Below, piece after piece: positions 54,372 through 63,013 of a stretch of 64,000 bases of DNA. Both the position numbers and the translations under genes were made by a program. This stretch comes from an uncultured Lachnospiraceae bacterium (GTDB taxonomy: Bacteria > Bacillota > Clostridia > Lachnospirales > Lachnospiraceae). Under the pieces are notes generated by a model. The model was not told the DNA's origin. It made no database searches and saw only the letters and a program-made list of their open reading frames with translations. Where the stretch lies: assembly GCA_900317555.1 (NCBI GenBank), contig ONHF01000013.1:1-64000 (forward strand). The letters run 5' to 3'. Every line of letters begins with the position of its first letter. Position 1 is the stretch's first letter.

Positions 54372-55246
54372 AAATACCACAGAATACGGAATACAGAGTG
54401 CAGCTTGCCAGCAGGCAGAGGATTGTCGTCAAAGTCGGTTCCTCCTCGCTCCTGCATGAACAGACGCAGCGCCTTGACTATCATAAAATAGATACGCTGG
54501 CACGGGAGCTGACAGACCTTAAAAATCAGGGAAAAGATGTCATTCTCGTCAGCTCCGGCGCAGCCGCTGCCGGCAGGGAAGCGCTCGGCATCAATCTTGA
54601 TGTCTATCATCAGGAAAGCCCGATGAATATCAAGCAGGCCTGTGCGGCCGTCGGTCAGGCAAGACTGATTATGATCTATCAGAAGTTCTTTGAGGACTAT
54701 AATCAGCTGGCTGCCCAGGTTCTGATGTCACGGGCTACGGTATCGAACGAACAGAGTTTCCGTAACCTTCAAAACACCTTCGAGGAACTGCTTCATCTGC
54801 AGGTCATCCCGATTGTAAACGAGAATGATTCGGTCGCGACTGCGGAATTCAGCGTCGGAGACAACGACAACCTTTCGGCAATGGTCGCTGCCGCGGTTCA
54901 CGCGGATCTTCTGATTCTGCTTTCCGATGTCGAAGGCCTTTATTCCGACGATCCGCGGGTAAACAGCAACGCTTCCTTCATTGAGTATGTTCCGGAGCTT
55001 TCCCATGAATATGAGTCCATGGGCCGCGAAACAACCGGAAGCGGCGCCGGAACCGGCGGCATGTCAACCAAGCTGCACGCCGCCAGAATTGCCGTAGACA
55101 GCGGGTGCGACATGGTGATTGCAGGCAGCAGAAACGGTATGCATGTCATTCACAGAATTATGTGCGGTGAGAATATCGGAACGCTCTTCCGCGCGGATAA
55201 AAAAGCGGATTTCCGGCTTTCGGACTATACCGCCGGCGCCGACTGA
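54368..55246 (+). CDS. proB: Glutamate 5-kinase, short form
   Basis: A 292-residue amino-acid kinase that phosphorylates glutamate, the first step of proline synthesis. RIVVKVGSSSLL opens it, followed by ILVSSGAAAAGREALG, NENDSVATAEFSVGDNDNLSA and GGMSTKLHAARIA. The length shows that the C-terminal PUA domain of the enterobacterial enzyme is absent, which is common in Firmicutes. The real start is ATG 54368, overlapping the previous stop as ATGA, with AGGAG upstream. Confidence 0.95.
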   Translation: MKIPQNTEYRVQLASRQRIVVKVGSSSLLHEQTQRLDYHKIDTLARELTDLKNQGKDVILVSSGAAAAGREALGINLDVYHQESPMNIKQACAAVGQARLIMIYQKFFEDYNQLAAQVLMSRATVSNEQSFRNLQNTFEELLHLQVIPIVNENDSVATAEFSVGDNDNLSAMVAAAVHADLLILLSDVEGLYSDDPRVNSNASFIEYVPELSHEYESMGRETTGSGAGTGGMSTKLHAARIAVDSGCDMVIAGSRNGMHVIHRIMCGENIGTLFRADKKADFRLSDYTAGAD

Positions 55247-55260
55247 AAAGGAGATAAACG

Positions 55261-55863
55261 ATGAGTGATCTTGACAGACTGATCGAGAGCAAAAAGGATT
55301 TAAGAACACGGATGAAACAGCTTCGGGAAGCCATTCCGGAGGAAGAGCGGCAGGCGCAGAGCAGATCGATCACTGACATGATCCTTTCCACCGAGCTGTA
55401 TGCGGGTGCCCGTTTCATTTTAAGTTATGTCAGTTTCGGCAGTGAAGTGGATACCAGCACTCTGATCACAAAGGCTCTCAAGGATCAGAAGAGGGTCTTT
55501 GTTCCCGCGGTTACCGGCAAAACCATGCAGTTCTTCGAAATTGATTCTCCGGACAGCCTTCAAAAAGGTACCATGGGCATCCCGGAGCCGGAGGCGGATC
55601 CGGCCAGAGTTTTCCCTTATATGAACCATATCAGCCTTGACAGGAAGGAAGAATGCGTTGTTTTCGTTCCGGGTCTTGCATTTGACGCGTCGCTTCAAAG
55701 AATCGGTTACGGGGGCGGATACTATGACCGCTTCCTCGGGGCGTTCCAGAAGAGGATGGCGGTCGGACTTTCGTTCAAAGAGCAGATCATTGACAGCGTC
55801 CCCTGCGCCGGCTACGATGAACCGCTGGATCTGATTGTCACGCCTGAGCGCGCTTATTTTTAG
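55261..55863 (+). CDS. 5-formyltetrahydrofolate cyclo-ligase
   Basis: A 200-residue enzyme converting 5-formyl-THF to methenyl-THF with ATP. Basic N-terminal residues KKDLRTRMKQLREAI bind phosphate, and the signature FVPGLAFDASLQRIGYGGGYYDRFL is split over two visible motifs (PGLAFD and RIGYGGGYYDRFL). It lies between proB and proA with gaps of 14 bases, so it is made with the proline genes. The reason for this order is not clear. Confidence 0.94.
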   Translation: MSDLDRLIESKKDLRTRMKQLREAIPEEERQAQSRSITDMILSTELYAGARFILSYVSFGSEVDTSTLITKALKDQKRVFVPAVTGKTMQFFEIDSPDSLQKGTMGIPEPEADPARVFPYMNHISLDRKEECVVFVPGLAFDASLQRIGYGGGYYDRFLGAFQKRMAVGLSFKEQIIDSVPCAGYDEPLDLIVTPERAYF

Positions 55864-55877
55864 AAAAGAGGACTGCC

Positions 55878-57122
55878 ATGAATGTAGAGGAAATCTGCCG
55901 CAGGGCAAGCGAAGCAGGCGTTGAGGTTCAGCGCCTTTCTATGGACAAAAAGAATCAGGTGCTGCAAAAAGCGGCGCAGCTGCTTGTAGAAAGCAGCGCG
56001 GAGATCCTGGAAGCCAACCGGAAGGATGAAGAAGCGGCCGCGGCTGCCGGCATGCCGGACAGTATGCTGGACCGCCTGCGGCTCTCGCAGTACCGCGTGC
56101 AAGGAATGGCGGAAGGCCTCAAAGAGGTGTCGGCGCTTCCGGATCCCTGCGGTGAAACGCTTGCCGAATGGGACCGCCCGAGCGGTATCCATATCCGTAA
56201 GGTCAGAGTTCCTTTCGGTGTCGTCGGCATTATCTATGAATCCCGTCCGAATGTTACGGCGGACGCGTTCGCGATTGCGTTCAAAGCGGGAAACGCTGTG
56301 ATTCTCAAAGGCGGGAGCGACGCGCTCGAATCCAATATTGCGATTACGAATATCCTGCGGGAAGCGCTGCGCGCCTGCGGCGTAACACAGGACGCGCTTT
56401 CTCTCATCGCCTCGAAAGACCGTGAGGATACGAACGAGTTTATGAAGATGCGCAGGTATGTGGATGTGCTGATTCCCAGAGGCAGTGCGGGACTCATCCG
56501 GGCTGTTGTCGAGAACAGCAAGATACCGGTCATTGAAACCGGCAGCGGGAACTGCCACATCTATGTGGACAAGGATGCGGATTTTGAAAAAGCGGTCCCG
56601 ATTATCCTGAACGCCAAGACGCAAAGGACCGGTGTCTGCAACGCCGCGGAATCGCTCGTTGTACATGAGGATATTCTGCAGAGCTTTCTTCCTGTTTTGT
56701 CCGAGAAGATGAAGGAAGCCGGCGTCACTCTACGCGCGGATGACGCTTCCAGAGCCTTTCTTCCGTATGCGGAGAGGGCTTCGGAGGAAGACTTTGCGAA
56801 GGAGTATCTGGCTCTTATGATGTCCGTCAAAACAGTCCGGAGCCTGCAGGAAGCGATCGATCATATCAACCGTTACCATACAAAACATTCCGACTGCATT
56901 ATCACGGAGAATAAGGAGGCGGCGGATCTGTTTTTACGAGAAATCGACAGTGCCTGCGTGTATGTCAACGCGTCCACAAGGTTTACGGACGGTTATGAAT
57001 TCGGCTTCGGAGCGGAAATCGGGATCAGCACGCAGAAGCTTCATGCAAGGGGGCCGATGGGGCTTCCGGAGCTGACCAGTTACAAGTATCTGATCACCGG
57101 AAACGGGCAGATCCGGAAATGA
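55878..57122 (+). CDS. proA: Glutamate-5-semialdehyde dehydrogenase
   Basis: A 414-residue aldehyde-dehydrogenase-fold enzyme that reduces glutamyl phosphate to the semialdehyde. The catalytic Cys lies in QRTGVCNAAESLVV (about 254), with GIIYESRPNVTADAF and VYVNASTRFTDGYEFGFGAEIGIS visible. GGSDALESN is the NADP-binding block. It completes the proB-fthC-proA operon. Confidence 0.96.
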   Translation: MNVEEICRRASEAGVEVQRLSMDKKNQVLQKAAQLLVESSAEILEANRKDEEAAAAAGMPDSMLDRLRLSQYRVQGMAEGLKEVSALPDPCGETLAEWDRPSGIHIRKVRVPFGVVGIIYESRPNVTADAFAIAFKAGNAVILKGGSDALESNIAITNILREALRACGVTQDALSLIASKDREDTNEFMKMRRYVDVLIPRGSAGLIRAVVENSKIPVIETGSGNCHIYVDKDADFEKAVPIILNAKTQRTGVCNAAESLVVHEDILQSFLPVLSEKMKEAGVTLRADDASRAFLPYAERASEEDFAKEYLALMMSVKTVRSLQEAIDHINRYHTKHSDCIITENKEAADLFLREIDSACVYVNASTRFTDGYEFGFGAEIGISTQKLHARGPMGLPELTSYKYLITGNGQIRK

Positions 57123-57140
57123 GTCTCCCGTATAGATCCT

Positions 57141-57168
57141 TTGACCGGAACCTGAAACATGCTATGAT
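57141..57168 (+). promoter_or_regulatory. Promoter of the phosphatase gene
   Basis: TTGACC (57141-57146) and TATGAT (57163-57168) are spaced by 16 bases, starting about 20 bases after the proA stop. Confidence 0.55.
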
Positions 57169-57204
57169 AGACAGGATCAAAGAGCAGGAGCAGATTGAAG
57201 ATAC

Positions 57205-57843
57205 ATGAAAATTTATGTAATCAGGCATGGAGAAACCGATTATAATGTCCGGCGGCTTTTTCAGGGACAGATCAATACGGACCTGAATGACACGGGAAGA
57301 GCGCAGGCAAGAGCCGCCGCGGAGAAAATCCGTGCCATGGGCCTTACTTTTGACCGCGTCTACAGCAGTCCTCTGCAAAGGGCAGTTGAAACCGTTGAAA
57401 TTATCACCGGAAAAGACAGCAGCGAAATCCAAACAGACGACCGGCTTCTCGAAATGAATTTCGGTGCTCTCGAAGGACAGCCGTTTGACAGGGATTCGAG
57501 GGCCTGCGGCAGCCTTTTTCAAGATCCGCCGTCTTATCGGCCGGTTCCGGGATCGGAAAGCTTTCCGGAGGTGATTGACAGAATCGGCAGCTTTTTTACG
57601 GAGCTTGCTAAGGAGCGCCCGGGGGAGAGCGTGCTCGTCGGCTGTCACGGCTGCGCGATGCGGACACTCCTTGTTTTTCTTTCGTATCTTGATCTGAAAG
57701 ATATCTGGAAACAGAAAATCGGAAACTGCGCGGTGATACAGCTCGGCTTCTATGAAGGTACGGACGGTGCCGGAGCTCTTCGCGTAGACAGAATCATCGA
57801 AACGCAGGACCGCAACACGGATCTTCTGCAGATCCGCGGCTGA
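57205..57843 (+). CDS. Histidine phosphatase family protein
   Basis: A 212-residue member of the phosphoglycerate mutase-like superfamily. The phospho-His motif YVIRHGETDYN (His about 7), YSSPLQRAVETVE and VGCHGCAMRTLL (second His) are present. Members include GpmB-like phosphatases, alpha-ribazole phosphatase and others, so the substrate is open. The glycine-rich linker of true mutases is not evident, which favours a phosphatase. Confidence 0.88.
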   Translation: MKIYVIRHGETDYNVRRLFQGQINTDLNDTGRAQARAAAEKIRAMGLTFDRVYSSPLQRAVETVEIITGKDSSEIQTDDRLLEMNFGALEGQPFDRDSRACGSLFQDPPSYRPVPGSESFPEVIDRIGSFFTELAKERPGESVLVGCHGCAMRTLLVFLSYLDLKDIWKQKIGNCAVIQLGFYEGTDGAGALRVDRIIETQDRNTDLLQIRG

Positions 57844-57876
57844 CATTTTTCCGGAACTTGTAAAGGAGGAAAACAA

Positions 57877-58953
57877 ATGGGAGTAAAGCAGCAGTATGTA
57901 GCCTATGTTTCTTCATATACTACGGCAACAAACAATAATTTCGGCATCCGCGTCTACGATGTGGACATGGAGCAAGGCCGTTTTACCGAGAAAGATCAGA
58001 TTGAAATCACCAATTCCTCTTATGTGACGATTTCGCATAATCAGAAGTATCTGTATTCGATTACCGATTTCGGCGTGGAGAGCTACAAAATCACCAAAGG
58101 CGGCAACCTTGCTTTTCTGAATAAGGCGTCGATTAACGGCATGCGCGGTTCCTACCTTTCCACCGATTATACAGACCGGTGGCTGTTTGTTGCGGGATAT
58201 CATGACGGCAAGATCACCGTGCTGCGCCTTCTGGAAGACGGCTCCATCGGACAGATTACGGATGAAGTTTACCACCGCGGCATGGGCAGCATAGCCGACA
58301 GAAATTTCAGGCCGCATGTGCAGTGCGTCAAGATGACAAGAGACAACAGGTTCCTGTGCGCCGCTGATCTTGGACTGGACCATGTCAATGTCTACAAGTT
58401 CAATCCGCTGACCGGCAAAATCAAGCAGGTGGACATTATTCACGGAGAACTGGAGTCCGCGCCGCGGCATATCAAGTTTTCGCAGGACGGCCGTTTCATG
58501 TATCTGGTAAACGAGCAGAAATGCACGATCGATGTATACCGCTATACGGTTCTGGATAACGAACCGGATTTCGAAAAGATCCAGACAATCTCAACGCTCA
58601 ATAATTATCATTCTTCGGACGCGGCCGCGAGTGCATTGAACCTTTCAGACGACTTCAATTACCTTGTCAGCTCAAATGCGGGAGACAATTCGGTCGCGAT
58701 TTTTCATATCGACAGGAACACCGGGCTTCTCTCGAAGATTCTCTGTCTTCCGGTCAGCGGCGATTACCCCAAAGACGCAGCGCTCTTCCCGGACAACCGT
58801 CATCTTGTATCGCTCAATCATGAGTCGATGACGATGACATTCTTTACGGTTGATCTGGAAAAAGGTCTGATCATTATGAACGGAAAGGAAATTCCGGTCG
58901 AGCAGCCCAACTGTGTCATTATCCACAAGCTGACGCCGGAGCAGCAGAATTGA
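57877..58953 (+). CDS. Lactonase-family beta-propeller protein
   Basis: A 358-residue protein with repeated blades (VTISHNQKYLYSIT, VKMTRDNRFLCAADLGLDHVNVY, IKFSQDGRFMYLVNE, LNLSDDFNYLVSSNAGDNSVAIF). This is the seven-bladed fold of 6-phosphogluconolactonase Pgl/YbhE. RPHVQCVKMT and SAPRHIKFS match the conserved His/Arg-containing turns. The substrate could be a sugar lactone, but the family is broad. AAAGGAGG precedes the start. No other pentose-phosphate gene is nearby. Confidence 0.75.
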   Translation: MGVKQQYVAYVSSYTTATNNNFGIRVYDVDMEQGRFTEKDQIEITNSSYVTISHNQKYLYSITDFGVESYKITKGGNLAFLNKASINGMRGSYLSTDYTDRWLFVAGYHDGKITVLRLLEDGSIGQITDEVYHRGMGSIADRNFRPHVQCVKMTRDNRFLCAADLGLDHVNVYKFNPLTGKIKQVDIIHGELESAPRHIKFSQDGRFMYLVNEQKCTIDVYRYTVLDNEPDFEKIQTISTLNNYHSSDAAASALNLSDDFNYLVSSNAGDNSVAIFHIDRNTGLLSKILCLPVSGDYPKDAALFPDNRHLVSLNHESMTMTFFTVDLEKGLIIMNGKEIPVEQPNCVIIHKLTPEQQN

Positions 58954-59025
58954 GGAGACTCCGGCAGAAGATGCTTCGTCCATACGGGACGCGCAGGCAG
59001 AACACAAAAGCAGGGAAGGGACTGT

Positions 59026-60141
59026 ATGGCAGGTTCTACGATTGGAAACATAGTGAAACTCACAACTTTCGGGGAATCCCACGGCCCGTGCATCGGCGCC
59101 GTGCTGGATGGTATTCCCGCCGGAATGACTCTGTCAGAAGACGATATCCAGCCTTATCTTGACAGACGCCGGCCCGGAAAATCGAACATTACGACGGCAA
59201 GAAAAGAAGAGGATAAGGTGCGAATCGTCTCCGGCATCTTTGAGGGCCTGACAACCGGCACGCCGATCGCTCTTCTCATAGAAAACAACGATCAGCACTC
59301 TTCTGACTATGCGGAAATGCAGTCTATGTACCGGCCGGGGCACGCGGATTTTACATATGACGCCAAGTACGGCTTCCGCGATTACAGAGGCGGAGGCAGA
59401 TCTTCCGGCCGGGAAACCGCGGCCCGTGTCGCGGCAGGCGCGATTGCCGAAGTCTTTTTAAAGAAAGAACTCGGTATTGACTTTTGTTTTTACACCGCGG
59501 CGATCGGCGACGTTGTTATCAGCCGTAAAAATTTTGACCGGAACGAGATTTTACGAAGCGCCACCGCAATGCCGGATGATCAGGCCAACGCAAGGGCGGT
59601 CGCTCTTATTGAAGAGATGAAGAGCAGTCTGGATTCGGTCGGCGGCATGATCGAAGGAAGAATCACCGGCGTCCCCGCGGGTATCGGCGATCCTGTCTTC
59701 GACAAGCTGGACGCGCGGCTTTGCGAGGCGCTTATGTCAATCGGCGCCGTAAAGGCGGCAGGTATCGGCGACGGCATGTTCTGCTCCTACCGGACAGGCT
59801 CACAGAATAATGATGTTTACACGCTGGACGGGGACGGCCGCGCAGTCAAAGTCTCCAACCATGGCGGCGGCATCTACGGAGGTATTTCCGACGGAGATGA
59901 AATCGTGGTCAGTGCCTATGTTAAACCGACCGCGTCAATCGCGAAGGCGCAGCCGGCGCTTGGAAGAGACGGTACTGTAAAGGAGCTTACAATCCGCGGA
60001 AGACATGATCCCTGCATCGTGCCGCGCGCGGTCGTCGTCTGCGAATGCATGAGCGCTCTTACAATCCTCGATGCCATGCTGATGAATATGAGCGCCCGCG
60101 CGCAAAGCGTGAGACGCTTTTATCTTGGAGACAATCAATGA
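59026..60141 (+). CDS. aroC: Chorismate synthase
   Basis: A 371-residue FMN-dependent enzyme for the last step to chorismate. [14 protein letters not shown] near the N terminus, [35 protein letters not shown] and [10 protein letters not shown] are all family signatures with the catalytic His and Asp residues. It overlaps tgt by four bases (ATGA). The other aromatic genes aroA and tyrA lie 37 kb away and on the other strand. Confidence 0.97.
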   Translation: MAGSTIGNIVKLTTFGESHGPCIGAVLDGIPAGMTLSEDDIQPYLDRRRPGKSNITTARKEEDKVRIVSGIFEGLTTGTPIALLIENNDQHSSDYAEMQSMYRPGHADFTYDAKYGFRDYRGGGRSSGRETAARVAAGAIAEVFLKKELGIDFCFYTAAIGDVVISRKNFDRNEILRSATAMPDDQANARAVALIEEMKSSLDSVGGMIEGRITGVPAGIGDPVFDKLDARLCEALMSIGAVKAAGIGDGMFCSYRTGSQNNDVYTLDGDGRAVKVSNHGGGIYGGISDGDEIVVSAYVKPTASIAKAQPALGRDGTVKELTIRGRHDPCIVPRAVVVCECMSALTILDAMLMNMSARAQSVRRFYLGDNQ

Positions 60142-61310
60142 CGCAGAACAACATTACACAGACGCCGGATTACCGATACGAACTATTGAGAACCGAGGGA
60201 ATGGCTAAGCGCGCCAGAGTAACGACCGTGCACGGCGTGATCGAGACCCCCGTTTTCATGAATGTAGCGACTGCCGGCGCGATTAAAGGCGGCCTTTCCG
60301 CGAAAGATCTGGAAAACATAGACACACAGGTGATGCTGTGCAACACATATCACCTGCATGTGCGGACAGGAGATGAAATAATCAGGGAGCTCGGCGGCCT
60401 GCACCGGTTCACGACCTGGAGTCATCCGATTCTGACGGATTCCGGCGGATTTCAGGTGTTTTCCCTGACTGACCTGCGGAAAATCAAGGAAGAGGGCGTA
60501 CGTTTTCATTCCCATGTTGACGGGCGCATTATTTTTATGGGACCGGAAGAATCCATGCAGATTCAGGCAAACCTTGGTTCCACGATCGCAATGGCCTTCG
60601 ATGAGTGCCCGCCGGCGCTCGCGGAAAGAGACTATGTAGTAAATTCCGTAGCGAGGACGGAGCGGTGGCTTCTTCGCAGTCAGGCAAAGATGCGGGAGCT
60701 CAAAGCGCTGGAAGGCGCAGTCAATCCGCACCAGCTTTTATTCGGTATCAATCAGGGCGCGATTTTTCATGATATCCGTATTGAAAACGCAAAGCGTATA
60801 GCGGATATGGACCTTGACGGCTATGCGGTCGGCGGACTTGCCGTCGGTGAAACACATGAACAGATGTATTCCGTTCTTGAAGCTGTCACACCGTATCTGC
60901 CCGTGAACAAGCCCACGTACCTGATGGGGGTTGGAACACCGCAGAACATTCTCGAAGGGGTAGCAAGAGGCATCGACTTCTTTGACTGCGTTTATCCGAG
61001 CAGGAACGGACGGCACGGAAATCTTTATACGAATCACGGAACGCTGCGTATCCGGAACGCGCGTTTTGAAAAAGACATGCGGCCGATTGACCCGGACTGC
61101 GGCTGTCCTGTCTGCCGCCGTTATTCAAGAGCTTATATCCGGCATCTTCTGAAAGCCGATGAAACGCTTGGGCTGCGGCTGTGCGTCATGCACAATCTGT
61201 ATTTCTACAATCATCTGATGCAGGAAATCCGGGACGCTCTGGACGCCGGGCATTTCGAGGATTATAAGAGAAGAAAGCTTTTTGATCTCTCGCAGGACTG
61301 CGCGGATTAG
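60138..61310 (+). CDS. tgt: tRNA-guanine transglycosylase
   Basis: A 390-residue enzyme that swaps guanine 34 for preQ1 in queuosine tRNAs. The nucleophile/general-base Asp residues are visible in LTDSGGFQVFS (about 101) and in DCVYPSRNGRHG (about 281). Zinc ligands lie in DCGCPVCRRYSRAYIRHL (about 318-345). The true start is ATG 60138 overlapping the aroC stop. The yajC gene follows, an order conserved in many bacteria. Confidence 0.97.
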   Translation: MTQNNITQTPDYRYELLRTEGMAKRARVTTVHGVIETPVFMNVATAGAIKGGLSAKDLENIDTQVMLCNTYHLHVRTGDEIIRELGGLHRFTTWSHPILTDSGGFQVFSLTDLRKIKEEGVRFHSHVDGRIIFMGPEESMQIQANLGSTIAMAFDECPPALAERDYVVNSVARTERWLLRSQAKMRELKALEGAVNPHQLLFGINQGAIFHDIRIENAKRIADMDLDGYAVGGLAVGETHEQMYSVLEAVTPYLPVNKPTYLMGVGTPQNILEGVARGIDFFDCVYPSRNGRHGNLYTNHGTLRIRNARFEKDMRPIDPDCGCPVCRRYSRAYIRHLLKADETLGLRLCVMHNLYFYNHLMQEIRDALDAGHFEDYKRRKLFDLSQDCAD

Positions 61311-61312
61311 AC

Positions 61313-61342
61313 TTGCAACGCCGCGGCACTTTGTTGTATAGT
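61313..61342 (+). promoter_or_regulatory. Promoter of yajC
   Basis: TTGCAA (61313-61318) and TATAGT (61337-61342) are spaced by 18 bases, directly after the tgt stop. Confidence 0.5.
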
Positions 61343-61371
61343 AAACGAAATGCATTTGATTGGAGGATCTT

Positions 61372-61701
61372 ATGAACTCATTACTGCTTACAAGTACACA
61401 GGGAAGCACAATGCTGATGATCGTATATCTGGTTGTCATTGTCGCTTTCTTCTGGTTTTTCTTTATCCGCCCGCAGCGCAAGGAAGAGCGTAAGAAGAGC
61501 GAAATGCTCGCGCAGCTGGCTGTCGGAGACAGCGTCCTGACTTCTTCGGGTTTTTACGGCATTGTCATTGACATCAGTGATGATACCGTTATTGTAGAAT
61601 TCGGCAACAACAAAAATTGCCGCATTCCGATGCAGAAGGCGGCAATCGTTCAGATCGAGAAGCCTGAAGACGCATCTGACGACAAGTCGTCCGCACAGTA
61701 A
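61372..61701 (+). CDS. yajC: Preprotein translocase subunit YajC
   Basis: A 109-residue protein with a single N-terminal membrane helix (IVYLVVIVAFFWFFFIRPQ) followed by the family sequence RPQRKEERKKSEML and VGDSVLTSSGFYGIV. It associates with SecDF in protein export. TTGGAGG precedes ATG 61372; an earlier TTG start inside that site is rejected. The C-terminal tail is Asp/Ser-rich. Confidence 0.94.
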   Translation: MNSLLLTSTQGSTMLMIVYLVVIVAFFWFFFIRPQRKEERKKSEMLAQLAVGDSVLTSSGFYGIVIDISDDTVIVEFGNNKNCRIPMQKAAIVQIEKPEDASDDKSSAQ

Positions 61702-61740
61702 TACGGATGCAGCCGGAAGAATAACCGGAGCTGTTTTTAC

Positions 61741-61769
61741 AAAAAGAAGGCTTTACGGCCTTCTTTTTA
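61741..61769 (+). terminator. Rho-independent terminator after yajC
   Basis: AAAAAGAAGGC (61741-61751) pairs with GCCTTCTTTTT (61758-61768) around a 6-base loop, and the T-run serves as tail. The A-rich 5' arm also makes it usable in the other direction. Confidence 0.9.
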
Positions 61770-61834
61770 TTTAAATGCACGGATTTACGACGTTGAAGCA
61801 ATAGTGAAGTAAAGCGTCAGAGAAAGGATAGGAT

Positions 61835-62950
61835 ATGGAACTCAACATTGCCTGCATTGCGGGAGACGGGATCGGACCGGAAATTGTCAGTCAGGCCAGA
61901 AAGGTGCTGGACCGGGTCTGCGCAATTTACGGTCATACAATCGATTATCACGATGTTCTGATGGGCGGGTGCTCCATTGATGTCTACGGTGTTCCACTTA
62001 CACAGGAAACCATTGATATATGCAAGGCACAGGACGCAGTTCTTATGGGATCGATCGGTGGCAATCCGGCTGTTTCTCCATGGTATCAGCTTGCGCCGCA
62101 GAAGCGTCCGGAGGCAGGCCTTCTGGCTCTTCGGAAAGCGCTCGGCTTGTTCGCAAACCTCCGTCCGGCCTATCTTTTCGAGCAGCTGCAGGATGCCTGC
62201 CCGCTTTCTGTAAGGAACGGTACCCGTTCCTTTGATCTTGTCATCGTAAGAGAACTTACCGGGGGTCTGTATTTCGGCGAGCGGAAGACTGAAATCATAG
62301 ACGGCGTACGGACTGCCGTGGACACGCTGCGCTATAATGAAAAGGAAATCGAGAGAGTCGCGAGAAAGGCTTTCGAAATCGCACGGGTAAGAAGAAAAAA
62401 GGTTACCAGCGTAGACAAGGCAAATGTTCTCGACACATCAAGACTCTGGAGACAGGTCGTGCATGCACTTTCGAAAGAATATCCGGATGTGACCGTGGAA
62501 GATATGCTGGTTGATAACTGCGCCATGCAGCTGGTCAACAATCCCGCCCAGTTCGATGTAATTCTGACCGAGAATATGTTCGGCGATATTCTCTCGGATG
62601 AGGCTAGCATGATCACCGGCTCTATCGGCATGCTGCCGAGCGCGTCTTTAAACGAGACAAGCTTCGGCCTGTATGAGCCGTCCCATGGCTCCGCACCTGA
62701 TATTGCCGGCAAAAACATCGCGAACCCGATCGCGACTATCCTTTCGGCTGCGATGATGCTGCGTTATTCGTTCGGCCTTCCGGCTGAAGCCGGTGCGATT
62801 GAGAACGCGGTTAAAAGAACGCTGGAGGACGGCATCCGCAGCGCGGATCTGATGCCGCGGGACGCGGAAAAGAAGAAAGGCCTGCGCGCCGTCAGCTGCA
62901 GCAGCATGGGCGATGAAATCGCCGCCAGACTTGTATCGCCGCATGCATAG
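61835..62950 (+). CDS. leuB: 3-isopropylmalate dehydrogenase
   Basis: A 371-residue NAD-dependent enzyme of leucine synthesis. AGDGIGPEIV opens it, followed by VLMGSIGGNP, ELTGGLYFGER (Arg/Tyr substrate contacts), DKANVLDTSRLWR, NMFGDILSDEASMITGSIG and EPSHGSAPDIAGKN. These distinguish it from isocitrate dehydrogenase and tartrate dehydrogenase. AAAGGATAG precedes ATG 61835. It is followed by ilvD after 63 bases, so a branched-chain amino acid operon begins here. Confidence 0.96.
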   Translation: MELNIACIAGDGIGPEIVSQARKVLDRVCAIYGHTIDYHDVLMGGCSIDVYGVPLTQETIDICKAQDAVLMGSIGGNPAVSPWYQLAPQKRPEAGLLALRKALGLFANLRPAYLFEQLQDACPLSVRNGTRSFDLVIVRELTGGLYFGERKTEIIDGVRTAVDTLRYNEKEIERVARKAFEIARVRRKKVTSVDKANVLDTSRLWRQVVHALSKEYPDVTVEDMLVDNCAMQLVNNPAQFDVILTENMFGDILSDEASMITGSIGMLPSASLNETSFGLYEPSHGSAPDIAGKNIANPIATILSAAMMLRYSFGLPAEAGAIENAVKRTLEDGIRSADLMPRDAEKKKGLRAVSCSSMGDEIAARLVSPHA

Positions 62951-63013
62951 ATGATAGAATAAGCGTATTTCAGACCATGCGGCAAAAAGCCGCAGTCTAT
63001 GGAGGTAACAGAT

